DNA of 64,000 bases from Ensifer sp. LC11 (GTDB lineage Bacteria > Pseudomonadota > Alphaproteobacteria > Rhizobiales > Rhizobiaceae): the NCBI RefSeq assembly GCF_001695835.1, contig NZ_MBSO01000005.1, positions 62,001 through 126,000 of the forward strand. The letters run 5' to 3'. Below are positions 32,656-41,319 of the stretch, one piece after another; within the stretch, counting starts at the first letter, position 1, and the number at the start of each line of letters is the position of its first letter. The notes beneath the pieces were generated by a model. That model ran no database searches, had not been told where the DNA came from, and worked only from the letters and a program-made list of their open reading frames with translations. The translations under genes were made by a program, and so were the position numbers.

Positions 32656-32885
32656 CACCGCGAAAGCGTAGGGCGCGCGTCGGCTGGCTTGACCCGCGAG
32701 AAAATAGCCTCTAGGTCAGGCGCACGCGGGACGACCCGCGTCGGTGCTTCGCCTGGGGACGGCCCCACTATCTCGACCGAGATATTGGAGTCGATCGCAT
32801 CATGCAGCCCCATCGCTCGTGGCACGTCCGCGCGCCCCTTTCCTTCATCGAGCAGCTGAATGCTTCCGTCCGGAGCGATCGCCAT
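32652..32885 (-). CDS. Possible small hypothetical protein
   Basis: An open frame on the minus strand of 77 residues starting MAIAPDGSIQLLDEGKGRAD fills most of the 334-base gap between the APH kinase and the atpB-like gene. The composition looks protein-like (balanced charge), but there is no Shine-Dalgarno and no family that I recognise. An alternative longer start lies at 32945. It may be a remnant or a chance frame. Confidence 0.2.
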   Translation of the reverse strand: MAIAPDGSIQLLDEGKGRADVPRAMGLHDAIDSNISVEIVGPSPGEAPTRVVPRAPDLEAIFSRVKPADARPTLSRC

Positions 32886-32989
32886 GCGCGACGATTTCGG
32901 CCGACAATCGCTTATCCAACAACACATTGACGCGCCGGCGGCCACCGCCGGTGTGCCGCTGAGGTGTCATCGCCAACGCAACGAGGTTG

Positions 32990-33742
32990 ATGATGGCTGG
33001 ACCCATCGAACAATTTGAGATCAAGTCACTGTTTCCGATCGCGGAGATCGGTGGCCACCAGATCAGCTTTACCAACTCGGCCACCTACATGGTCCTGACG
33101 GTGGCGATCGCCAGCCTCTTCCTGATCCTGTCGACCGGGCGGCGCGGGCTGGTGCCGAACCGGGCGCAATCGGCGGCCGAGATCCTCTACGAGTTTGCCG
33201 CAAAGACACTGCGCGAAAATGCCGGCGAAAAGGGCATGCGCTTCTTCCCGCTGGTGTTTTCGCTGTTCATGTTCATTCTCACCGCCAACCTGATCGGCAT
33301 GTTTCCCTACGCCTTCACGGTGACGAGCCATATCGCCGTGACCTTTGCGCTGGCGCTGCTCGTGTTCCTGACGGTGACGCTCTACGGCCTTTACCGGCAC
33401 GGTCTCGGCTTCCTCCGGCTGTTCATGCCGTCGGGTGTGCCGCTGGTGCTGGCGCCGATCATCATTCCGATCGAGGTGGTCTCCTACCTCTCGCGTCCCG
33501 TCAGCCACTCGGTCCGCCTGTTCGCGGTCATGCTCGCCGGTCACATCACGCTCAAGGTTTTCGCCGGCTTCGTCGTCAGCCTCACCGGTTTCGGCGCACT
33601 GGGGATGCTGGGCGCAGTCCTGCCCTTGATGATGACCGTCGCGCTGACGGGCCTTGAACTGCTGATGTCGGTCATCCAGGCCTATATCTTCACCATGCTG
33701 ACCTGCATGTATCTCAACGATGCGCTTCACCCGAACCATTGA
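32990..33742 (+). CDS. atpB: ATP synthase Fo subunit a (stand-alone paralogue)
   Basis: About 250 residues with five to six membrane helices, clearly subunit a of the alphaproteobacterial type: [11 protein letters not shown] at the start, [27 protein letters not shown], then [19 protein letters not shown] and a C-terminal [12 protein letters not shown]. The essential Arg (E. coli R210 equivalent) is present, as are the His nine residues later, a Glu in GLELLM and a Gln in SVIQAY. The Asn normally four residues after the Arg is Val. No atpI, atpE or atpF follows; the next genes are sitDCBA on the other strand. The start is 32990 or 32987 (ATGATG), behind GAGG. Likely a second copy. Confidence 0.85.
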   Translation: MMAGPIEQFEIKSLFPIAEIGGHQISFTNSATYMVLTVAIASLFLILSTGRRGLVPNRAQSAAEILYEFAAKTLRENAGEKGMRFFPLVFSLFMFILTANLIGMFPYAFTVTSHIAVTFALALLVFLTVTLYGLYRHGLGFLRLFMPSGVPLVLAPIIIPIEVVSYLSRPVSHSVRLFAVMLAGHITLKVFAGFVVSLTGFGALGMLGAVLPLMMTVALTGLELLMSVIQAYIFTMLTCMYLNDALHPNH

Positions 33743-33750
33743 GAAGTGAC

Positions 33751-33775
33751 GAGGCTCCCTGGAAAAGGGAGCCTC
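33751..33775. terminator. Convergent terminator between atpB and sitD
   Basis: A perfect 9-bp stem (33751-33759 with 33767-33775), loop TGGAAAA, followed by CCTTGT. It lies in the 37-base gap between convergent genes and could serve either. Confidence 0.6.
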
Positions 33776-33779
33776 CTTG

Positions 33780-34631
33780 TCATCCGGCCGTCGTCCGGCG
33801 TGCTTCGATCCGATATGTTCGCCAGGAGGACCAGGCGAAGGCCAGCAGGAACATCGCGGTCATCAGCAGCACGATGGTCGGCGCCGGCGCGCTGTCGATG
33901 AAGAAGGACAGATAAACGCCCAGGAAGGACGCCGTCATCGCGATGAGCACGGCGACGATGAGCATCGCGCCCATGGTGCGGGTGATCAGGAAGGCGATGG
34001 CGCCGGGCGCGATCAGCATGGCGATGGCAAGGATCAGCCCCACCGCCTTCAGCGCGCCGACGATCGTCAGCGACAGGATTGCAAGCAGGCCGTAGTGCAG
34101 CCAGTTGACCGGCAGGCCGACGGCCTTCGCCTGGGCCGGATCGAAGGCGTGCAGCAGGAAATCGCGCCATTTGACGGCGAGGATGCCGGCGGCGACGAGC
34201 GCGATCACGCCGGTCTCGACGATATCGCGCCAACCGATGCCAAGCATGTCGCCGAAGAGGATATGGTCGAGATGCACGTCGCTCTGGATCTTGGTGTAGA
34301 GTACCAGGCCGAAGCCGAACATGCCCGAGAACACCACGCCCATCACCGTATCCTGCTTGATGCGGCTGTTCTCCTTGAGGTAGCCGGTCAGAAGCGCGCA
34401 GGACATGCCGGCTGCAAAGGCGCCGACGGCGAGCGGCAGGCCGACGATGTAGGAAATGACGATGCCGGGGAAGACGGCGTGCGAAATGGCATCGCCCATC
34501 AGCGACCAGCCCTTCAGCACCAGGAAGCAGGAGAGCATCGCCGTCGGGATCGCCACCAGCACCGAGATCAGAAGCGCATTGCGCATGAACTCGAATTCGA
34601 AGACGGCAAGCAGCATGTCGAGCGAGATCAT
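33780..34631 (-). CDS. sitD: Manganese/iron ABC transporter permease SitD
   Basis: A 283-residue permease of the ABC-3 (Mn/Zn/Fe) family with about eight membrane helices. The segment SCFLVLKGWSLMGDAISHAVFPG is the family hallmark near residue 40, and LKAVGLILAIAMLIAPGAIAFL marks the second half. The start overlaps the sitC stop by 4 bases (ATGA), so the four sit genes are translationally coupled. It pairs with SitC to form the heterodimeric channel. Confidence 0.93.
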   Translation of the reverse strand: MISLDMLLAVFEFEFMRNALLISVLVAIPTAMLSCFLVLKGWSLMGDAISHAVFPGIVISYIVGLPLAVGAFAAGMSCALLTGYLKENSRIKQDTVMGVVFSGMFGFGLVLYTKIQSDVHLDHILFGDMLGIGWRDIVETGVIALVAAGILAVKWRDFLLHAFDPAQAKAVGLPVNWLHYGLLAILSLTIVGALKAVGLILAIAMLIAPGAIAFLITRTMGAMLIVAVLIAMTASFLGVYLSFFIDSAPAPTIVLLMTAMFLLAFAWSSWRTYRIEARRTTAG

Positions 34632-35488
34632 CGGGCAACCTCCACCGGCTCGGCGCTGCGCCTGCGCGCGGCGAGGAGCCCATGTTTGGGGGCGAAGACG
34701 AAGGCCGCAAGGAAGATCAGCGTCTGCAGCACGATGATGATGCCGCCGGTGGCCCCGTCGAGGAAGTAGCTGAAGTAGGCGCCGAGGAAACTGGTCAGCG
34801 CGCCGATGGCGATGCTGATCAGGATCAGCCTGGGAAAGCGATCCGTCAGCAGATAGGCGGTCGCGCCTGGCGTTACCACCATGGCGATGACGAGGAAGGC
34901 GCCGACGGTCTGCAGTGCGGCGACCGTACAGGCCGAAAGCAGCGTGAAGAACAGCACCTTGAGGAAGGTCGTCGGAATGCCGATCGAGCGGGCATGGCTC
35001 TCGTCGAAGAAGGTCACCATCAGGTCCTTCCACTTCGCCGTGAGGATAATGAGCGAGACGACGCCGATGATGGCAAGTTGCAGCGTGTCGGCAGGCGTGA
35101 TCGCCAGGATGTTGCCGAGCACGATCGTCTGGATGTTCACCGAGGTTGGCGACAGCGACACCATGAAGAGGCCAAGCCCGAAGAAGGAAGTGAAGATCAG
35201 GCCGATGATCGTGTCTTCCTTGAGCCGGGTGCGTTGGTTGAGAAACAGCATGGCGCCGGCGGCAAGTCCGCCGGAGAAGAAGGCGCCGAGCGAAAAGGGC
35301 AGGCCGAGCATGTAGGCGCCGGCGACACCCGGCACAATCGCGTGCGAGAGCGCGTCACCGATCAGCGACCAGCCCTTCAGCATCAGATAGGACGACAGGA
35401 AGGCGCAGACGGCGCCGACCAGCGCGCTCACCCACATGGCATTCAGCATGTAGCCATAGGTGAAGGGTTCCAGGAGCGTGGCGATCAT
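34628..35488 (-). CDS. sitC: Manganese/iron ABC transporter permease SitC
   Basis: A 286-residue ABC-3 family permease, paralogous to SitD, with [23 protein letters not shown] near residue 35 and [22 protein letters not shown] in the second half. It overlaps sitB by 4 bases upstream and sitD by 4 bases downstream. The C-terminus ([19 protein letters not shown]) is basic and cytoplasmic. Confidence 0.93.
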   Translation of the reverse strand: MIATLLEPFTYGYMLNAMWVSALVGAVCAFLSSYLMLKGWSLIGDALSHAIVPGVAGAYMLGLPFSLGAFFSGGLAAGAMLFLNQRTRLKEDTIIGLIFTSFFGLGLFMVSLSPTSVNIQTIVLGNILAITPADTLQLAIIGVVSLIILTAKWKDLMVTFFDESHARSIGIPTTFLKVLFFTLLSACTVAALQTVGAFLVIAMVVTPGATAYLLTDRFPRLILISIAIGALTSFLGAYFSYFLDGATGGIIIVLQTLIFLAAFVFAPKHGLLAARRRSAEPVEVAR

Positions 35489-36420
35489 TTGCCGTTCGGC
35501 TCCCCGTTGGTCTCGGGTTTTGCCGGCTGCGCCACCATGCGATCCTTGTCGCCATACATGACCAGCGGGCGCTCGTCGTCGGTAATGACAGCCAGTTGCC
35601 GCGGATCGGCGTCGTCGTGCAGGCTGTCGCCGCCGAGCACGAAATGCCGGAGAACGCCGCCGAAGGCGAGCTCGAGATTTTCCCGGGTGAAGGTGGTTTC
35701 GGTCAGGCCGTAGGCAAGCACGGTGTTCTTAAGAAGTACGGTGCGGTCGCAGAATTCCGGTACGCTGCCAAGATTGTGGGTCGAGACCAGCATGACCCGG
35801 CCCTCGTCGCGAAGTCCGATCAAGAGGCGGATGATCGCGTCCTCGGTCTTGACGTCGACGCCGGTGAAGGGTTCGTCGAGCAGGATGACCTTGCCGTCCT
35901 GGGCGAGCGCGCGTGCCAGGAAGACGCGCTTCTTCTGGCCGCCGGAGAGCTCACCGATCTGGCGCTTGCGGTAGTCGCTCATGCCGACCCTGGCGAGGGC
36001 TGCCTCGACCGCCTCATGATCCACCTTCTTCGGGATGCGCAGCATGTTCATGTGGCCGTAGCGGCCCATCATGACGACGTCCTCGACCAGAACCGGGAAG
36101 TTCCAGTCGACCTCCTCGGCCTGAGGAACATAGGCGACGAGGTTCATCTTGAGCGCTTCGGGCACGGAGCGCCCGAGGATCGAGATCTCGCCGCGCGAGA
36201 GGCGGGCGAAACCCATGATCGCCTTGAAGAGCGTCGACTTGCCGCTGCCGTTGACGCCGACGAGCGCCGTGATCGTGCCCGTCGGGATTTCGAAGGTCGC
36301 GTCGCGCAACGCCCGCAGGCCGTTGCGGTAGGTGACTGTCGCACCTGAGACGCGAATGCCGTTGCCTTGCTCGCCGGATGCCGGAACGGGACCGGAGCGC
36401 GGCTTCACCTGAAGGTTCAT
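35485..36420 (-). CDS. sitB: Manganese/iron ABC transporter ATP-binding protein SitB
   Basis: A 311-residue ABC ATPase that powers SitCD. It has Walker [10 protein letters not shown] near residue 55, the Q-loop PQAEEVDW, signature [15 protein letters not shown], Walker [13 protein letters not shown] and the switch His in STHNLG. About 60 residues beyond the usual end, including an acidic stretch and a hydrophilic tail ([13 protein letters not shown]), are likely disordered or regulatory. It overlaps sitA and sitC by 4 bases each. Confidence 0.94.
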   Translation of the reverse strand: MNLQVKPRSGPVPASGEQGNGIRVSGATVTYRNGLRALRDATFEIPTGTITALVGVNGSGKSTLFKAIMGFARLSRGEISILGRSVPEALKMNLVAYVPQAEEVDWNFPVLVEDVVMMGRYGHMNMLRIPKKVDHEAVEAALARVGMSDYRKRQIGELSGGQKKRVFLARALAQDGKVILLDEPFTGVDVKTEDAIIRLLIGLRDEGRVMLVSTHNLGSVPEFCDRTVLLKNTVLAYGLTETTFTRENLELAFGGVLRHFVLGGDSLHDDADPRQLAVITDDERPLVMYGDKDRMVAQPAKPETNGEPNGK

Positions 36421-37322
36421 TGCGAAAGACCCTTGGCGATGGTTTCCGATGTGACGCGCAGCAGATCGATATAGGTGGGAACCGGGCCGTCCGCTTCGCT
36501 CAAGGAATCAACGTAAAGCACGCCGCCGTATTTTGCACCGGTCTCGCGCGCCACCTGCTCGGCCGGATCCGGAGAAATCGTGCTTTCGGAGAAGACGACG
36601 GGAATGTTGTTGGCCCGGACGGCATCGATCACCTTGCGAACCTGCTGCGGCGTGCCCTGCTGGTCGGCGTTGATCGGCCAGAGATACAGTTCCTTCATGC
36701 CGAAATCGCGGATCAGGTAGCTGAAGGCGCCCTCGCTCGACACCAGCCAGCGCTTGTCCTCGGGGATCTTGGCGATCTCGGCGCGGATGGGGGCGATGGT
36801 CGCCTCGATCTTCTGCTTATAGGTCTCGGCATTGGCCTTGTAGACCTCGGCATTGGCAGGGTCGTACTTCACGAAGGCATCGCGAATGTTGTCGACATAG
36901 ACGAGGGCTGCCGACGGCGACATCCAGGCATGCGGATTGGGCTTGCCGGTATAGGGGCCTTCGGCAATGCCCATCGGCTCGACGCCCGTCGAGACGACGG
37001 CGCCGGGGACATCGTCGAAATTCTGGAAGAACTTCTCGAACCAGAGTTCCAGGTTGAGGCCGTTCCAGAGGATCAGCTTGGCATCATGCGCTTTCAGAAT
37101 ATCGCGCGGGGTCGGCTGGTAGTTGTGGATCTCGGCACCCGGCTTGGTGATCGATTCGACGATGGCCGCATCGCCTGCGACGTTCTTCGCCATGTCTGCA
37201 ATGACCGTGAAGGTCGTCACTGCCTTGAACTTTTCCTGCGCCGCGCTGGCGCCTGGAACGAGCGCGATGGCTGCCATGGCAACTGCCGCTGCCAGGATCG
37301 CGCGCCTCGTTTGATCGATCAT
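36417..37322 (-). CDS. sitA: Manganese/iron ABC transporter substrate-binding protein SitA
   Basis: A 301-residue periplasmic metal-binding protein of the TroA/MntC cluster. A signal peptide ([19 protein letters not shown]) is followed by the mature protein with metal-ligand candidates in [18 protein letters not shown], a Glu in SSEGAFSY, and the late Asp in [10 protein letters not shown]. The 35-residue hydrophilic His-rich loop of zinc-type ZnuA is absent, which fits Mn/Fe preference. First gene of sitABCD, divergent from mur, with a Mur-box-like palindrome 43 bases before its start. Confidence 0.93.
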   Translation of the reverse strand: MIDQTRRAILAAAVAMAAIALVPGASAAQEKFKAVTTFTVIADMAKNVAGDAAIVESITKPGAEIHNYQPTPRDILKAHDAKLILWNGLNLELWFEKFFQNFDDVPGAVVSTGVEPMGIAEGPYTGKPNPHAWMSPSAALVYVDNIRDAFVKYDPANAEVYKANAETYKQKIEATIAPIRAEIAKIPEDKRWLVSSEGAFSYLIRDFGMKELYLWPINADQQGTPQQVRKVIDAVRANNIPVVFSESTISPDPAEQVARETGAKYGGVLYVDSLSEADGPVPTYIDLLRVTSETIAKGLSQ

Positions 37323-37364
37323 TCGCTACTCCCAAGTGTTGACATCGACAGGAGTAGGGGAATG

Positions 37365-37386
37365 ATTTGCATAAGTCAATGCAAAT
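37365..37386. promoter_or_regulatory. Mur-responsive palindrome between sitA and mur
   Basis: A perfect 8-bp inverted repeat, ATTTGCAT (37365-37372) and ATGCAAAT (37379-37386), with a 6-base spacer. Its TGCAAAT-type arms resemble the Mur-responsive sequences reported for rhizobial sit promoters. It lies 43 bases upstream of sitA and 58 bases upstream of mur. Assignment as the Mur operator is by position and resemblance. Confidence 0.7.
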
Positions 37387-37443
37387 GAGAAGCATTCGCA
37401 ACTGGCTATTTTCAAACCCGGCGCCCTTGGCTAGTGTACGGCC

Positions 37444-37872
37444 ATGAAACAGAACAAGAATCGTGTCGAAGAACTGGAAGGCGTCCTGAGGGATGGCGGC
37501 GTGCGCGTGACGCGCCAGCGCGCGGCAATCCTGAAGATTCTGGCGACCGCCGAAGATCACCCCGACGCGAGTGAGCTGCATCGCCGTGCCAAGGAAATCG
37601 ACGCCACCGTATCGCTTTCGACCGTCTACCGGACGCTTTCGGCGCTTGAGCAGCAGGGTGTCGTGCACCGCCATGCCTTTGAAAGTGCGACGGCCCGTTT
37701 CGAGACGGCCGACGCGCCGCATCACGATCACCTGATCGATATCGATACCGGCGCGGTGATCGAATTCCGCTCCGACAAGATCGAGCAGCTGCAAGCGGAG
37801 ATTGCCGCCGAGCTTGGCTACGATCTGGTGCGCCACCGGCTGGAGCTCTACTGCCGCAAGCGCAAGGACTGA
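37444..37872 (+). CDS. mur: Fur family regulator, probably the manganese-responsive Mur
   Basis: A 142-residue Fur-superfamily repressor: winged-helix domain (VRVTRQRAAILKILATAEDHPDASELHRRA, LSTVYRTLSALEQQGVVHRH) and a dimerisation domain with the metal site HHDHLIDIDTGAVIEF. The CxxC zinc pairs of classical Fur are absent, as in rhizobial Fur/Mur. In Sinorhizobium the Fur-like protein beside sitABCD acts as a Mn(II)-dependent repressor of sit (established for S. meliloti); I assign the same role from position and sequence. Confidence 0.88.
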   Translation: MKQNKNRVEELEGVLRDGGVRVTRQRAAILKILATAEDHPDASELHRRAKEIDATVSLSTVYRTLSALEQQGVVHRHAFESATARFETADAPHHDHLIDIDTGAVIEFRSDKIEQLQAEIAAELGYDLVRHRLELYCRKRKD

Positions 37873-37941
37873 GCGCTTTGTGACCGCAGCCGCCCGCCAC
37901 AATCCGGGCGAGCGGCGCGTCGCTTTCTGATTGCAACACGA

Positions 37942-38853
37942 TCATCCGCGATCGACGACGGCGACTGTTGTGCGCCGTGCCGGTATTGTCATGGCCGCAA
38001 CGCCGATGACGACGCAGCCAAGGCCGATCCAGGCGGTGTCCGACAGCCGCTCGCCGAGGAAGACCGCGCCAATCGCAACACCGACGGGCACGCGCAGATA
38101 GGCCTGGGCGGTGGCGCCGACCGAACCCAGCGTCTGGATCAGCCGGAAGTAGATGGCAAAGGCAAGTGCTGTCGAGAAGACGGCAAGCCCGAGAAGCGCG
38201 AGCAGCGAATCCGTGGAGGGCGCAAGCGTCCAGGGCCTGTCGACAATAAGGCTGGTGGGGATCAACAGCACCGTGCCTGCGATCAGCGAGCCGGCGGCGG
38301 GCATCATCGGGTCGAGCCCTTTGAAACTGCGTCCGAAGATCGCCGCACCTGCATAGCAGACGGTTGCCAGGATCACGGCAAGCTGCGGCAGCAATTGCTC
38401 ACCGAGGCCGCCGAAGGCCTCCATGCCGATGATCAGGCTGATGCCGGTCATGCCGGCAATGACACCGACGAGCTTGCGGGTTGTGACCGCCTCATGGCGG
38501 ATGATCAAGGCCGTCATCAGGAAGGCGAAGATCGGCGTCGTCGCATTGAGGATCGAGGCGATGCCGGCATCGATCGTCTGCTCGGCCCAGGCGATCAGCG
38601 TGAAGGGCACGACGCTGTTGAGGCAGGCCTGGAACAGGAACCGCCGCCAGGTTGCCGCGTCGCGGGGCATCTTCAGCCCGCGCCAGCGAAGGACGGCGAG
38701 AAGGATGGCGCCGGCGATCAGGGTGCGGGCGGCGATCAACGTGACCGGCGGGATGGTCTCGATGCCGATCTTGATGAAGGTGTAGGAGGCGCCCCAGAGT
38801 GTCGCAAGCGCGAGAAGCAGCGATAGCTCGAGGGTGAGATTGGTCTTGGCCAT
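37942..38853 (-). CDS. EamA/DMT family transporter
   Basis: A 303-residue drug/metabolite-transporter superfamily protein with ten predicted helices in two EamA repeats: the first begins LLALATLWGASYTFIKIG and the second begins VILATVCYAGAAIFGR. It has the usual PVTLIAARTLIAG after helix 2 and ends with helix 10 followed by a short basic tail. Substrate unknown. It converges on mur with a 69-base gap and lies upstream of, and in the same direction as, nothing obviously linked. Confidence 0.85.
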   Translation of the reverse strand: MAKTNLTLELSLLLALATLWGASYTFIKIGIETIPPVTLIAARTLIAGAILLAVLRWRGLKMPRDAATWRRFLFQACLNSVVPFTLIAWAEQTIDAGIASILNATTPIFAFLMTALIIRHEAVTTRKLVGVIAGMTGISLIIGMEAFGGLGEQLLPQLAVILATVCYAGAAIFGRSFKGLDPMMPAAGSLIAGTVLLIPTSLIVDRPWTLAPSTDSLLALLGLAVFSTALAFAIYFRLIQTLGSVGATAQAYLRVPVGVAIGAVFLGERLSDTAWIGLGCVVIGVAAMTIPARRTTVAVVDRG

Positions 38854-38969
38854 GGCGATTGAAACCTTCGTGTCGTCGTCGTTGGCCCCTCTTCTAGCGC
38901 GGCGGAGACGGTAGATGCTTCGGCGGCGATCGAAGTATCAAGGCCTCGCTGTGTGTGCGAAACGACAAA

Positions 38970-39002
38970 GCCCCGGCCCACCTTTTGGGGGAGGGCCGGG
39001 GC
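38970..39002 (-). terminator. Terminator after the nucleobase permease
   Basis: A perfect 10-bp GC-rich stem (38970-38979 with 38993-39002). Read on the minus strand it is followed by TTTGTC, a weak T tract, 18 bases after the permease stop. Confidence 0.6.
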
Positions 39003-39020
39003 AGATGCATTCCCTGTTGC

Positions 39021-40505
39021 TCAGTGGCTGTCTGCGAGCTTGGCCGCGTCGACGGAGGCAGATCGTTGGAAGCTCAGGCCATTGAAGAAGGCGTTGAGCA
39101 CCACGGCCGAGATCGAGGCGAGCACGATGCCGGACTCGATGATCGGATGGATCGCGTGTGGCAGCCACATCAGGAAGTTCGGCGCGATCAGCGGGATCAG
39201 GCCGAAGCCGATGGAGACGGCGACGACGAAGAGGTTGTTGCGCGACGACTTGAAATCGACGGTCGACAGGATGCGCACGCCGGTGGCAGCCACCATGCCG
39301 AACATCACCAGGCCAGCGCCGCCGAGCACGAAGGGCGGCACCGCCTCGACCAGCGCGCCCATCTTCGGGATCAGGCCGAGCGCGATCATGATGACGCCGC
39401 CCATCACGCAGACGTAGCGGCTCTTGACGCCGGTGACGCCGACAAGGCCGACGTTCTGCGAGAAGCTGGTATAGGGGAAGGTGTTGAACAGGCCGCCGAT
39501 CATGGTGCCGAGACCATCGACCCGAAGCCCGGCTGTCAGTTGCTGCTGCGAAACCTCGCGGTTGGTCATTTCGCCAAGCGCCAGGAACATGCCTGTCGAT
39601 TCGATCATCACCACGATCATGACAAGCGACATGGTGGCGATCAGCACCGGATCGAAGATCGGCATGCCGAAGCGCAGCGGGGTGACAACGGCAAACCAGC
39701 CGGCGTCTGCCACCCGATCGAAGTGCATCATCCCGAGGGCTGCGGCGACGACGCAGCCGACGACGACGCCGGTCAGCACGGCAATGTTGCTGATCAGCCC
39801 GCGGCCGAAGCGTGCGATGACGAGAATGGAGATGAGCACGAAGGCGGCAAGCGCGATGTGGCTCGGCTCGGCATAGAGCGGGTTCGGTACCGTGGCGCCG
39901 AGCACCAGGCCATCGGGCACGGCAGATCCGCCGGCGGCAGCCGCCTTCTTCAATTCGGCCAGCCATTCGACATGGCTCGGATCGACGAGTTTCGGCGCCG
40001 TCGGGCCGAAGGGATTACCGAAGATCCAGTTGACGCCCACCCGCATCAGCGACACGCCGATGACCAGGATGATCGTGCCGGTGACGATGGGCGGAAAGAA
40101 CTTGAGCAACCGGCCCATCAGAGGGGCGATCAGCAGCGCGATGAGGCCGGCACCGATGATGGCGCCGAAGATCATCCGTGCGCCCTCCTGACCGGGTGTC
40201 ATCGCCGCCATCGAAACCATCGGCCCGACTGACGCGAAGGTAACGCCCATCATGACGGGAAGGCGGATGCCGAAGCTGCGACCGACGCCGAGCGACTGGA
40301 TGATGGTGACGAGGCCGCAGACGAAAAGATCGGCCGAGATCAGAAAGGCGACGTCCTGAGGGCTGAGCTGCAGCGCCCGGCCAACGATCAGCGGCACCGC
40401 GACGGCACCGCCATACATGACAAGAACATGCTGGATCCCAAGCGTCGCGAGCCTGCCTACAGGCAGCTTCTCGTCCACCGGGTGTATGCTGGAAACGTCG
40501 CTCAT
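39021..40505 (-). CDS. Nucleobase:cation symporter-2 family permease
   Basis: A 494-residue permease of the NCS2 (UraA/XanP/UacT) family with about 14 membrane segments. Marks are GIQHVLVMYGGAVAVPLIVG at the start, the TIIQSLG segment, ESTGMFLALGEM in the central part (the Glu is the substrate-coordinating residue of the family), and the NTFPYTSFSQNVGLVGVTGV motif. The ATG at 40505 follows GGAGGAGG. Uracil, xanthine or urate could be the substrate; the motif text looks closer to the purine group but I cannot settle it. Confidence 0.9.
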   Translation of the reverse strand: MSDVSSIHPVDEKLPVGRLATLGIQHVLVMYGGAVAVPLIVGRALQLSPQDVAFLISADLFVCGLVTIIQSLGVGRSFGIRLPVMMGVTFASVGPMVSMAAMTPGQEGARMIFGAIIGAGLIALLIAPLMGRLLKFFPPIVTGTIILVIGVSLMRVGVNWIFGNPFGPTAPKLVDPSHVEWLAELKKAAAAGGSAVPDGLVLGATVPNPLYAEPSHIALAAFVLISILVIARFGRGLISNIAVLTGVVVGCVVAAALGMMHFDRVADAGWFAVVTPLRFGMPIFDPVLIATMSLVMIVVMIESTGMFLALGEMTNREVSQQQLTAGLRVDGLGTMIGGLFNTFPYTSFSQNVGLVGVTGVKSRYVCVMGGVIMIALGLIPKMGALVEAVPPFVLGGAGLVMFGMVAATGVRILSTVDFKSSRNNLFVVAVSIGFGLIPLIAPNFLMWLPHAIHPIIESGIVLASISAVVLNAFFNGLSFQRSASVDAAKLADSH

Positions 40506-40769
40506 GGTTCCTCCTCCCATCACGTCGACCAGTCCTCCCCCGTCCTCCAACAGGGAAATGCTATCTTTCGTTGTGGCAAAATGGCGCACAAGTGCCGCGG
40601 TAGCAAAAACACTTTCCGGATTTCGGGGGAAATCGGCGATGCCGCGCGTGGGCGGAATGAAAGCTGTCAGCGCATGTTACCAACGATGCAACGTTGCCGC
40701 AATGCAGCAGAGCGATGGTGTGCGCGTTGCCGTTCAAGCCGCGGCGCAGCTGTTCTGGGATCGCAATCG

Positions 40770-41231
40770 ATGAAATCTCGCCAACTGGCACTGTCGCTCT
40801 ACCGTCTGTCCGGTATTTTGCTGGCGTTTGCAATCGCCTTCTGGCCGGCGGCTGCCAGTGCCGGCGGTGCGTCTTTCCCCGGCCAATGGCAGCAGGTGGC
40901 GCGCGGCACAGGCGTGTGTGCGGCTTGCCGGGTCGATATCAGGCGGAGCGGACCGGTGCTGAGGCTGAGTGGCAAGGACGGTTGGGTCGCTGTCGTCCAT
41001 GTCGGGGCAGGAGGAAGCGGAAACAGCGCCGAGGGCATCGGCCGCTGGAGCGAAGGCGACGCCAGCCACTATGGCGGCAAGCCCTTCGATATTCGCGTCG
41101 CGATCGTCAACAAGCACCTCTACATGGACATGTTGGTGCGCATGGATGATGGCTCGACGCGGGCGATCCGGGCGATTTTCGACAAGCGGCGATCGGAGAA
41201 ATCCGGGCGCCTGCGGTTGGCCCGGATGTAG
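40770..41231 (+). CDS. Small secreted protein of unknown function
   Basis: A 153-residue protein with a probable signal peptide (LSGILLAFAIAFWPAAASA), followed by a compact domain with two Cys in CAACRVDI, strands around LRLSGKDGWVAVVHVG, and the ending LYMDMLVRMDDGSTRAIRAIFDKR. I do not recognise the family. The start at 40770 is the first that gives a signal peptide. It is divergent from the permease; the 264-base gap holds the promoters but no clear motif. Confidence 0.65.
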   Translation: MKSRQLALSLYRLSGILLAFAIAFWPAAASAGGASFPGQWQQVARGTGVCAACRVDIRRSGPVLRLSGKDGWVAVVHVGAGGSGNSAEGIGRWSEGDASHYGGKPFDIRVAIVNKHLYMDMLVRMDDGSTRAIRAIFDKRRSEKSGRLRLARM

Positions 41232-41245
41232 AGGCGCCAAAGAAA

Positions 41246-41269
41246 ACCGGGGCCGTCGCCGACCCCGGT
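41246..41269 (+). terminator. Terminator-like hairpin after the small secreted protein
   Basis: A perfect 7-bp stem (41246-41252 with 41263-41269) lies 14 bases after the stop. The tail lacks a T-run. Confidence 0.4.
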
Positions 41270-41292
41270 GCCGCATCTCCTGAAATGGAAAA

Positions 41293-41313
41293 GGCCGCCC
41301 GGTTGGGGCGGCC
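41293..41313 (-). terminator. Terminator of the glp operon
   Basis: A perfect 8-bp stem GGCCGCCC/GGGCGGCC (41293-41300 with 41306-41313). Read on the minus strand it is followed by TTTTCC, seven bases after the glpV stop. Confidence 0.7.
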
Positions 41314-41319
41314 CTCGTC

